Origin: Neurospora tetraspora
Taxonomy: Eukaryota; Ascomycota; Sordariomycetes; Sordariales; Sordariaceae
Direction of reading: 5' to 3'
DNA length: 64,000 bases
NCBI RefSeq assembly: GCF_033439725.1
Contig: NW_026944391.1
Span: 806,001 to 870,000 of the forward strand
Shown here: piece by piece, positions 55,601 through 64,000 of the stretch
How positions within the stretch are numbered: position 1 is the first letter of the stretch
Layout of the letters: each line of letters starts with the position of its first letter
The notes under the pieces: generated by a model
Seen by the model: the letters and a program-made list of their open reading frames with translations, nothing else
What the model was told of the DNA's origin: nothing
The model's database searches: none
Program-made: the position numbers and the translations under genes

Positions 55601-58033
55601 AGACTCAGTCAGTCGGTGAGTAAGCCGCAAAACCAAAACCGTCAGCAAGTGAGATCAACCCAACCAGCCTACTGGGTAAGGGTAACAACAACGGCCAGTG
55701 ACTTTCTGTCAGCAATCATCCAATCGAGATCGTGATTATGTCGATACGATGAACACTGAGACAGAGGGTGTCGAGTTAGGTAGGTGCTGGCGCGGGAAAG
55801 TTCCATATGCCCTAAACGGGAACTCAAAACGAAGTTTTGAAGTTGTGTGAATACCCATCCATGACAGGGGCGGTTATGACACACTTCGAGTTTGCACACA
55901 CATTTCTCTGGTAGATAGATACGAGAAGAGGAACTTTCAACTGTAGCTTTTCGATGACAAGCTCGGACCCAGGCGTTTTCCAACCGAAAACGTGAGCGGC
56001 ATAGGGCCGCCCATTGTAACGGGGTGTGTCGACCGAGTTGGTAAAGCGGATCTCATCCTTCGAGAGACGAGAGAAAGAAAACATTGTCAGCAGTTTCGTT
56101 CATGATTCACGATCAATCAGGATGATTCACTGTACGAGCGGGTAGGCAGGTAAGCACGAGCCGTGACTGCGATAGTGAGCATGAGTGTGAGTAAGACGTT
56201 GGTTGGTTGTTGGTTGGTTCGCTGAACGGAATGAAACACAGGACCGTGGTAGTAGCGAGCGGCGTGTTGAATCGGGTTAATTATCCGCTGACGGGCCGAC
56301 ACGCCGTCGTAGTAACCGATTGGTGACTCTGACGTCTTCTTGTTGCCGCGACGATGATGGCTGGTATTGTCGAGTACCTCTATGTTTGTGAGCGGATGTC
56401 GAGCGGGTGACTGCGCCCTTCCGTGTACACTGATCGCATTCGGGGATCTAGATGACTCTCTGCTATGGCAAGCACGCGTTTTGAAGGTATTGTTTCCGAA
56501 ATTTGGTACTGGATCACGATCCGACCAGAAGGTTTGTCATCGTACTTGTACTGACTTTGTTGCCCAACGAGGTACGAAACTGGATCACGATGGTCGGGCC
56601 GGGAGTTCCGCCGCCATGGCCACGGTGAATGACACTGGACCATATCACTTGAGCAACATCGTACGCTTGGGAGTCACAGTCTTTATGAGTAACTGAAAAG
56701 CTCGAAGATCATTTGGGAGGCTTTTACGAAGTGGTCAAGGTGCCGGTTGCATTGTGATTGACGAGTGTTCGAGGCGTGTCCATGTCATTGACCAGCGCAC
56801 GTGGGCCGTCGTTCTTTTTTTTTTTTTTCCGAATGGACAGGATGTGCGCGACCATTGGTGTTAGTAACGAATGAAATGATAGCAGGCAGGCCATGGATAA
56901 CTTTTGTTAAGTTAAAACTAAGGGGAGGTGTCAAAGGGGCCTTGATTAAATGTTGCTGATGTCTTATGTCAGTCGAGTTACGAGGATAGCATCCTTGAAA
57001 AGCAAGGGCATGAACAAGTACCACGATATCCGTCTCTCATAACCAGAACAGTGGTGTTCTGACATGATCAATTTTTCGTCCATCGCAGTTGCCTTGAAGA
57101 ATTCTACCAGTGTGCATTGGTAGTTCTGTCACAACACTTCGGGAAGGCTCGATTCATTCACGGGGGACTCGAGATTGAGAACAACAAAACTCAAATGACC
57201 TGCAAGATAATGGATCATTGCAGGAGCAACGCAACTCACGATTCCATTCAAAATTCTGCCAATGCCCTAACTCGTCGCACCAAAACAATTTTCCAAACAT
57301 CCGCTCTCGAGCATCGCTTTGATGGTCATGATACTCGAATTGCCTTTTCCGTCCGCGAAACTGATGCTCTCGATTCCTGATATCCAACGCCTGAAACGAC
57401 ACCCCGACTCGCTTGCCTTTCCGATGGTATTCTCTTTGAATGTCCTCCTTATCCTCCGCCCTCCTTCTGCGTCCTTTATCATCTGCAGAATCAAATGTTT
57501 GCCTTCCCGACGGGATCTCTGTGGTGTCGTGGTAAACGACGACGAGTCTGTTCTTCGTATCTGGTTTCCTCCTGCTCCAAGATGTTCACCTTTCTCGTTG
57601 GCTTCCTTGCTTTCAGACTTCAGAGACTGCCCCCCGTAATGTATGCTGTCCATGCCGATGTCTCGAGCAAGCTCCTTTCCGTGAACAAGTCTTCGCTTCG
57701 TCCGTCTCTGGATTTCCCTGGATAAACAAGTGTCCAGCTTCCATGTGCCGATCAGAATTCTTTTCGTCTCATCATTTCGGACACACCTATCGTGAAACCA
57801 GCAGACAGACAACAGACATTAAGCATCGACAACCCCGAGCAATAGGTACATAATCGTAAAACACTTGGAGACGCCCTGGCCATCTTTTTCCCTCACAAGT
57901 ATCCAAGCAACTTCCTTGCCTCGACCAGAACACAACCAAAAACCCAATGACAAACTTTCAAAACAACTCGCAACTCGCAACGCTTGATGATACATGACTT
58001 GTAATTTTTTCTCAGAGAAGATGAATCAGAGAT
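52657..58033. other. Gene-poor stretch right of the foldback element
   Basis: About 5.4 kb with only short unsupported frames. The largest, 57267-57812 (minus, 181 codons), lacks motifs and is not called. Contains a near-pure A tract at 54670-54696 and a T tract at 56814-56828. No RNA gene was recognised. Confidence 0.45.
54670..54696. repeat. Poly(A) tract
   Basis: Twenty-seven bases, all A except one G. Confidence 0.85.
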
Positions 58034-58109
58034 AGATCCGCCCGGGAATCGAACCCAGAACCTTCTGCCCGTCAAGACAGATGCTCATAGCCAACGAGCT
58101 AGCATGACC
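58034..58109 (-). pseudogene. tRNA-Val(GAC)-like sequence, probable tRNA pseudogene
   Basis: On the minus strand a D arm (GCTC/GAGC), a T arm (CTGGG-TTCGATT-CCCGG) and a 3' acceptor half GCGGATC are clear. The 5' acceptor half GGTCATGC pairs with it completely only if one A is bulged out. The anticodon arm TCTG-T-C-TTGACGG-GCAGA pairs completely only if one T is bulged out, leaving a normal loop with anticodon GAC (Val). There is no close T run downstream. Two one-base insertions in stems suggest a decayed copy, but the internal promoter boxes are intact, so transcription is possible. Confidence 0.6.
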
Positions 58110-59036
58110 TTTTTCTTCTTTTTCTTCCGAGATGAAAAAAAGTAGAAAAAAAAACAGCAACCCGCTTTTTCACGGGCTGCTTAAAAAAAAACCGATAAAA
58201 AAAAAGACCAAAACCTGAAACTCGTGACTCGACGCGACTCGACGCGACTCGATAGATGGTAAATGTGATTCTTCCGTGGAAGAAATGGGTGTCCGATTGG
58301 CGAGAATGGTGAGATAGTGAGGATAGCGAGGCGGATAGATAGGTAGGTTTGTTGTTGTGAGGTAATGGTAGGTAGTTGGTAAGAGGGAAGAAGGGTCTAG
58401 CTAGAGGTAGGTAGACAAGAGTCCGGGGGTGAGGGAACTCGTTTTCTGCTTCTTCCTTCAGCTGAGTTGTTAACAGTTCGAAACCGATTCGACTCGATCG
58501 TGATTCCTCCGTTAAGAATAGGTGGTGAGAGATGAGAGTGAGATTGCGAGGATGGCGAGGTCGGAAAGGTTTGTCGTGTGGTAATGGTTATGGTAGAGTG
58601 GGAAGAAGGGTCCGTAGACATGAGGCTCGGTTGGGAGAAAGCTGCTCTTCTTCTTCTTCTTCTTCTTCTTCTTCCTTCAGCTGAGTTGTTCGAAACCGAT
58701 TCGACTCGATAGTGATTCCTCGGGCGGTAAAGGTGGGTGGTTGGTGAGTGAGGATCGTAGCGTGGATGGCGCGGTCGGAATGGTTTTCGTATGGTAATAG
58801 TAGGTGATAATAGGTCGTGAGAGGAAAGAAGGGTCCGCAGACGTCAAGCCGTGTTTGAGAGAGACTTGTTCTTCTTCTTCTTTCTTCAACCAACTGATTG
58901 TGTTGTGTTCTGACAACGACGACGACGACGTTAAGTAACCTGCAGCCGAGGGGTGAGAGTGTATGGCCACCACGCCCCCCCGTTGTTTGCTAAGTTGCCA
59001 CCGCACGCGTCTCGATGTTCTGTTGATAAGGGGACA
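58110..59036. other. Spacer holding the 219-bp tandem triplication
   Basis: Between the tRNA-like sequence and the orphan gene there is A-run-rich DNA (58130-58205) and then the triplicated repeat. Overlapping minus-strand frames (58397-59006) are produced by the repeat itself and are not called. Confidence 0.5.
58235..58890. repeat. Degenerate tandem triplication, unit about 219 bp
   Basis: Three imperfect units, about 58235-58452, 58453-58671 and 58672-58890. Each has in order a 'cgactcgat' block, 'gtgattcttccg/gtgattcct', 'gaggatggcg/gaggatagcg', '(t)ggtaatggt(a)', 'gaagaagggtc' and a CTT-rich end. The last two also share 'ccttcagctgagttgtt' and 'cgaaaccgattcgactcgat'. A pure (CTT)n tract at 58646-58674 ends unit two. 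Confidence 0.78.
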
Positions 59037-59711
59037 TCATCTTCTCCTATTCTTGACGGTGGTCCAACCAGACTCGCTCTCATCTGGACGAGGAGCAGCT
59101 GGGCGAGGAGCAGCTGGGCGAGGAGCAGCTGGATGAGGAGGGTGCTGCTTCGTCTGGATTGCTTTTGGCTTGTTGCCCGCGAGTATATCGAGTCGGCCAA
59201 GAAGCTCAAACCATTGAGGGTTGGCTACCTGGATATGCATCATCAGATCGTGCATACTGGTCTGGTCCACGTGGAGAATGGTCCCGCTCCTCTCCCAGCA
59301 TTTGGGCTTCGTGAAGATGCCCAAAGCAAAGAGAGGAACAAGGAGAACATTCTCCACGTGGACCCACGAGCCCTTCGGCTTGGGCCAAGCCCCCTTGGAA
59401 AGGCGGAGGAATGCCCTGTGGCTGTTCGACCTCTGGGTTCCGGCAAATGACCGGAAATGGTCTGCCTCCCTAGCGTAATGGCGACCGGAGGTCCATGGGG
59501 CCCGCCACCCATCCCACGGCCCCGCCCCGTGGGCCGAGACGGTGGTAACGAGGGCGTAAGTTGCGGTCTTATTCAAGATAATAACGGGATGTCCACAAGG
59601 ACCCTCCATATAATGTGTTGGATTCAGGCGTTGAAGCATAGCTTTTCCGCCCTTGTTAAATTGGTGCCATTCCAAGAGGAAGGCGACATCGCCAGTGGTA
59701 AATTGAGACAT
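59037..59711 (-). CDS. Orphan 224-residue protein with PAAPR repeats
   Basis: Single exon on the minus strand, ATG in AAGATGT context, stop at 59037. I do not recognise the family. The first half looks like a compact domain: GDVAFLLEWHQFNKGGKAML, GHPVIILNKTATYALVTTVS, a Trp/Gly-rich stretch, then WPKPKGSWVHVENVLLVPL and QWFELLGRLDILAG. Alternating beta-type segments recall a small barrel similar to prokaryotic PemK or plant/fungal SH3-like folds, but this is only an impression. The C-terminus has three 5-residue PAAPR repeats and a Trp-containing basic end (SGWTTVKNRRR). The three 15-bp DNA repeats behind PAAPR are nearly identical, suggesting recent expansion. It stands alone in a gene-poor region. 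Confidence 0.65.
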   Translation of the reverse strand: MSQFTTGDVAFLLEWHQFNKGGKAMLQRLNPTHYMEGPCGHPVIILNKTATYALVTTVSAHGAGPWDGWRAPWTSGRHYAREADHFRSFAGTQRSNSHRAFLRLSKGAWPKPKGSWVHVENVLLVPLFALGIFTKPKCWERSGTILHVDQTSMHDLMMHIQVANPQWFELLGRLDILAGNKPKAIQTKQHPPHPAAPRPAAPRPAAPRPDESESGWTTVKNRRR

Positions 59712-62697
59712 CTTTGAATATAAGATAGATGAATATATGGGTTGTTCCTGTAGCAGGTGGATTATTGAAATCGGCGATGAAGTGTGAAGAGAAGAAATAG
59801 AAGGAGAAGCCCGAGACAGTCGAGGGAAGCCTTATATAAGGTAGCTTTGTGGAATAGAGCACCGTTCCTCTTCTCACATGTCCAAAGCCCGAATGCCTAC
59901 ACCTCAATAATCAAGGCTGAGATGACTGTATCTCGCATCAACAGTCGGCTATCGAGGGAGTGCATACAGGAGAAAAAACTCTGGCCGAGAACTGCATATG
60001 TCTGCATTTGCCACGTAGCCTCCCTGTAAAGAGACACTTGCGACGGACATTCGAATTTGGAGCCGCACTTGTTCGAGAGTAAAATCTCGCATCAACCGGG
60101 CTCTGAGCCTTTTTTTTGTCACCGTGTTCGGTTGTGCGGTATATTTGTGCAGCTCGTTGCAGCACTTCGAGATCGACCAAGAAAATGGCGTGAGTGAAAC
60201 ACGGAAAAGGGGGCATAAACGGACGGAGACGGCGAAAGTCAAGGAGGACACTCACCATTTCCATTACCACCGCAGCTTGAGGACACTCGGCATACAAAGA
60301 AATTTGATATGCAGAACCCGTGAGTTGCCGTGCATGGCGCAGATGCCTGTTGACTTCAAGATTCGGAGTTCGGTATGAACCTGCCGTACATATCGGCGCG
60401 CCGTGCAGGCCAAACGCTTCCCCTATGATAATAGCACATGAACAGGTTTTAGCCCGCTAGGTCTACAGAAAAGCATCAGCATAGCCCCTCCAGACCTCCG
60501 ACATGGTGTCGCTGCTGAAGTTTGGACATTTTCCTGTACCAGGTCTCTCAACATTCAACCTACCCTAAGTGATGGCCTCCGAGCTCTGACCTCGACTCCT
60601 GTAAAGGCAAGCAAATACCAGATTACTGCAATCCAGGCACTTCTTGAAGCAGGGGAACTTGCCCGATTGAGATCCTTTCCATGATCTTGACCAATGGGGA
60701 CCCTATGTGGGAGAGTCCCTGCGTTCCAAACTATCCAAGGGATCTCGATAGCGCCAGGGGAAGGGAACACGTGCTCGACTGTAGACGTACACTCTGCGTG
60801 TTTGTCAGCAAGTCATGTACATATCACCACTTCCTAATTTGGATATAGAATCAACCTCACTCCTCGCCTGCTATGCGACACTTGCTGCTGTTATTTGGTC
60901 CGAATTCGCCATCAGGCTCCCACTTCGGCGGACTGTATGGGGAAGTCCGGCCACATCGCCGACATCTGTCGTCATAAGAGTTAGCATGTGTGAGAAAAGT
61001 CGAGGAAGAGGTGGACTACTTTAACCCAAGATGTGCCTATTAATTTCCTGGTGCTTTACACCACCTTTTCTCCTTTCAAAACTTCTGTGGACGTCACCGT
61101 GAACAGCCCTAAGAACACCCTCAGAATGAGCCCCCAACTTATGTTACTAGTGTCAAATGTCCTCTCTATCCATGTCCACACGCCTTCCTTCGCCCCTCTC
61201 TGGCCTCGCTCGCCGATGTCTCCTTTTCGAATACCGTTCCGAGGCCTAAGGTAACGAGCGGAGAGCAGAGATCACGCCATAATCTTGCAGAAGTCGATGA
61301 CGAGATGACGTATGCAATAAAGAATTTTGCCCGGCATATCCAGTCTTGATTGCGAAAGTGGCCAGAATGCTCGTCGTTACGCTGTCCCCTAGAGGCGTGA
61401 AAGAAATGCGGTTGGTCACAAGGGAACCAAAACGTACATATGAGATGCGGCCTGCATTGGGGAAGGGGGGAAGCGCCTCAAAACCAACAATAACGTCTTC
61501 GGCAGTCCGACGCAGATGACGAGGCCTCAATTTTCAACGCCGCCAGGAAGGCCACCAGTATGCACACGCCTCCAGCCCCTCCCCCAACGCACGCCCGAAC
61601 GCAATGCGTGTGAGAACGATTTTTTTCAAGCAACATCAGCGCTCCGGCGTTCCGGAAGTTCGTCGTTCGGCGATAAGAGAAACAACGGCACCAACTCGCG
61701 TCATGTCGTCATGTATGCCCTTTCGAGTTCGACCACAAGGGTGCAGCTTCATTGCTGGTACAGCTCGCCACACCGAACTCGACGAGCGGTATCTTCATCT
61801 CGTAGCACGAAACTCTGGGGAGAATAGGGCAGCCAAAACTGAAGGAATTGCACAGAAAGGACAAGTGTCCTGAGAGTGACGGCCGAGGTCCTGGCACTAT
61901 CAGAGCCGTCTCTGGTTTTGGGACTGTTGGGTCAAGGATTCAGGACGATGGGCGGCATCAATGACGATTTTTTGCTTCGGCAGCACTTTGAAAGGCCCGC
62001 GCCGGAGAGCGAGCGGCCGTCGGTGGACGCAGTTGGGGGGAGGCCGCAATGAGGGATGTGATGTCGCTTTCCACCTTCGGGCGACGCGAGACGTCAGAGA
62101 AAAAAAGGCATTACTATCGGGTCTTCGAGCAAGAAACGGCCGCGAAAGGGAGGAGGTGGACGCGTGATCCCTAGGACAGGGAATTGAAATTTGGGTTCTC
62201 GGGGAAATGGGGTGGAGGGAAACGCTGCGGGGATAGCGACGAGGAAGGAAAGAACGAAGATTTCACATCTCGCTTCCAGTCGCTCCTGCCGCAATTCTGA
62301 GTAGAAAGACGAGGAGGAAATTCCTGGCGAGAAGATGCGGAAGACCTCAAATCACGACGACACCGTTCTATCTGCTACCTGGAGTGCAGGGTGCTCTGAG
62401 CCTCCATTGCTTCAAGTTTGACAAAACCTACCTCTGCGGAAAAATGTGAACTGACACGATATTTTGCCAGGTCCCGTACTCTAGTTTCTAGAAGCGTCGA
62501 CAGCAACACCGTCATCCATCGTTGCTTCCTCAACTGAACTGCTCGAGCTCCGAGTCCCGGTTGCCAGCTACCGGACCGTACCTTCCATGCCTGCCGCGCC
62601 CGGGCCCTGCTACATCATTCCTTCATCCGATATCAACCCAATCCCTAATGACCATATAAGGGACCTGGTTGGTCCCTCCTTCCAACAACAACCGCTT
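59712..62697. other. Gene-poor stretch right of the orphan gene
   Basis: About 3 kb. An A+T-rich promoter-like segment lies directly upstream of the orphan gene. Further right are only short frames with no motif. A TATA-like CATATAAGG lies at 62651-62659. Confidence 0.45.
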
Positions 62698-62966
62698 GGT
62701 CTGATGGCACAGTGGTCTACCGTTTGAGTCTCAAAACTCAAAACCCATTATCTGTCCGGATCGGGAACGGTGTGTGCTAAGACACGTAAAGGGGTCTTCA
62801 CTACCTAGTAGCCGGTCTACCTATATGGTATCTTGGAACACTCCAGTCGACAGAATCGAGGTCAAACGGTTCACCATTGCTCTGAACGAGCGGTTGTTGT
62901 TTTTGGATCATTTTTTATCTCCTCTGGAGAGGTGGTGCGTTCGAACCAGGCGTCGGTAAATCTTTT
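62698..62966 (+). other. Possible Pol III unit: tRNA-Leu-like 5' half, distant B box and T run
   Basis: GATGGCACAGTGGTCTA at 62702-62718 closely resembles the D-arm region of fungal tRNA-Leu and fits the Pol III A-box consensus. An anticodon-arm-like hairpin (TTTGAG..CTCAAA) follows. About 230 bp downstream, CTCCTCTGGAGAGG, then GCGTTCGAACC resembles a variable arm plus B box, and T6 at 62961-62966 could terminate. An earlier T6 lies at 62910-62915. The 3' acceptor half does not pair well with the 5' half, so a normal intron-bearing tRNA is not proven. Confidence 0.35.
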
Positions 62967-64000
62967 TTGGTTCTTGTTCAATGCTTCTAGAATCCTGCCG
63001 AGGACCCGTGCATTGCCGGCCACAGTCCCAGAACTTCGGCACCCCGAGTCCCCCGGCCGGCGACTTGCCGGCACCTTCCCGCCTGCCGCACCTTCCATAA
63101 GAGATGGGAGGGCGGAGTGTTTACTTAGCAGCGGGCGGGCCATATGAGAGTTCTGGTGTTGCTTCCTTCCCTCGGCAAATGCCTGGTTTGATAGCGCACA
63201 ACAATGAAAGCAGGCGTCGAGAGCCTCACCAACACACCTGGCATCCAGACGTCAGAGCATGACACGTAACGATCGTCCATCCAGGTCTTGCGAAGTTGTA
63301 ACTGCTAACACCACGATCACCAAAACGAGTCTACATCCCAAATCATACCAAGATCAAAATTGCTTCAACCCCCTTCGCATATCAACGAAGCAATGTCCTC
63401 GCTCTTTCTTTCCCAGCATCGCCAAAACAAACTCAACCCAACCCAAGCCACTTCCTCGTCATACATACCCTTTCATGCAAGCCACATCGTATCAGATGCT
63501 GACACACAGAGATAGGGGCACAAGCTCAACTGCAAGCCATGCGAGTTTCATAAGCATGTTCCCGTCTGGTGGCGTGGGGTCGGCGGTCGAAACCCGGGGT
63601 GTCACGAAGGGAAACATGCTGCCGAGGATCGTGCGATTTACGATTGGGAGATGCAAGACGGGAAGGAACTGACAGAGATGAATGCTGACTGTTAACTGTT
63701 GACTACTAGCAGATTGAGGGGATGTACGAGGACTGACTGAGTTCGGGAGGATTTGACAAGGAGATGAAGATGGTAGGGCTACAGCATTGCCAAAATGTCA
63801 GGTGAAAGAGGAGTTTGGATGAAGATGCCAGTGGCCGCCGTTGCTTCTTGGGATACGGGACCAGTTAGTTGGTGGATAGCTTCAAAGAGAACTTAAGTCA
63901 TCGAATGTCCTATTAATGCCTTCTCCCCTGCGTTCCAGCTCCTCAGTTCCAGGACTTCAAACAATCGAGTATATCCCATTCAGTTCCCACACCGAGGTCC
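62967..64000. other. Right end of window, no gene recognised
   Basis: Only short frames without motifs (for example 63259-63672). A gene starting outside the window could have its leader or 3' end here. Confidence 0.45.

Noticed and set aside
57267-57812. 181-codon minus-strand frame
   Set aside because: No recognisable domain, and opposing frames of similar quality occupy the same DNA.
62698-62966. SRP RNA, U6 or RNase P RNA
   Set aside because: None of the diagnostic cores (SRP domain IV loop, U6 ACAGAGA, RNase P conserved regions) could be found.
1-64000. 5S rRNA gene or CRISPR array
   Set aside because: No sequence resembling the conserved 5S core was noticed on either strand, and no regularly spaced repeats of CRISPR type occur.

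Overview
The window looks like nuclear chromosomal DNA of a filamentous ascomycete, most likely a Neurospora-type member of the Sordariales. The reasons are short GT..AG introns with CTAAC/CTGAC branch sites, G+C-rich exons, separately placed tRNA genes without operons, fungus-specific families (HET, SOG2-like, Roadblock, Pcl-type cyclin), and one ORF-free, extremely A+T-rich block at about 9.55-12.06 kb that looks like DNA mutated by RIP.

Left part (1-31 kb) is gene-dense and mostly housekeeping: the C-terminal part of an MFS transporter; tRNA-Arg(TCT); a four-exon gene of an uncharacterised fungal family (minus); the A+T-rich island; a Roadblock/LC7 dynein light chain (minus) divergent from the ribosome-assembly factor Ipi1 (plus); a Ded1-like DEAD-box helicase; an F-box-like protein (minus) divergent from the mitochondrial Mg2+ channel Mrs2 (plus); phosphopantothenoylcysteine synthetase (Cab2); and ribosomal protein eS30 (minus), which has a 14-nt microexon. 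I worked out exon joins from splice signals. The exon lengths of each spliced model add up to a whole number of codons.

Middle part (31-46 kb) is more fungal-specific: a secreted CREG-like protein with a His/Lys/Asp-rich insertion, a SOG2-like protein without leucine-rich repeats, an intact HET-domain protein with a duplicated N-terminus, and a Pcl/Pas1-like cyclin (minus). Three copies of a dispersed repeat (about 150-340 bp, same orientation) lie 280-520 bp downstream of the stop codons of three plus-strand genes.

Right part (46-64 kb) is gene-poor. It holds a compact foldback (long inverted repeat) element at 51.9-52.65 kb, a tRNA-Val-like sequence with one extra base in two stems, a degenerate triplication of about 219 bp, one orphan 224-residue protein, and a tRNA-Leu-like sequence with split A and B boxes. 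The genes do not form a pathway; several participate independently in translation and ribosome production (Ipi1, eS30, helicase, tRNAs). No CRISPR, operon or prophage is present. The foldback element, the dispersed repeat, the tRNA-like loci and the orphan protein are the best candidates for something undescribed.
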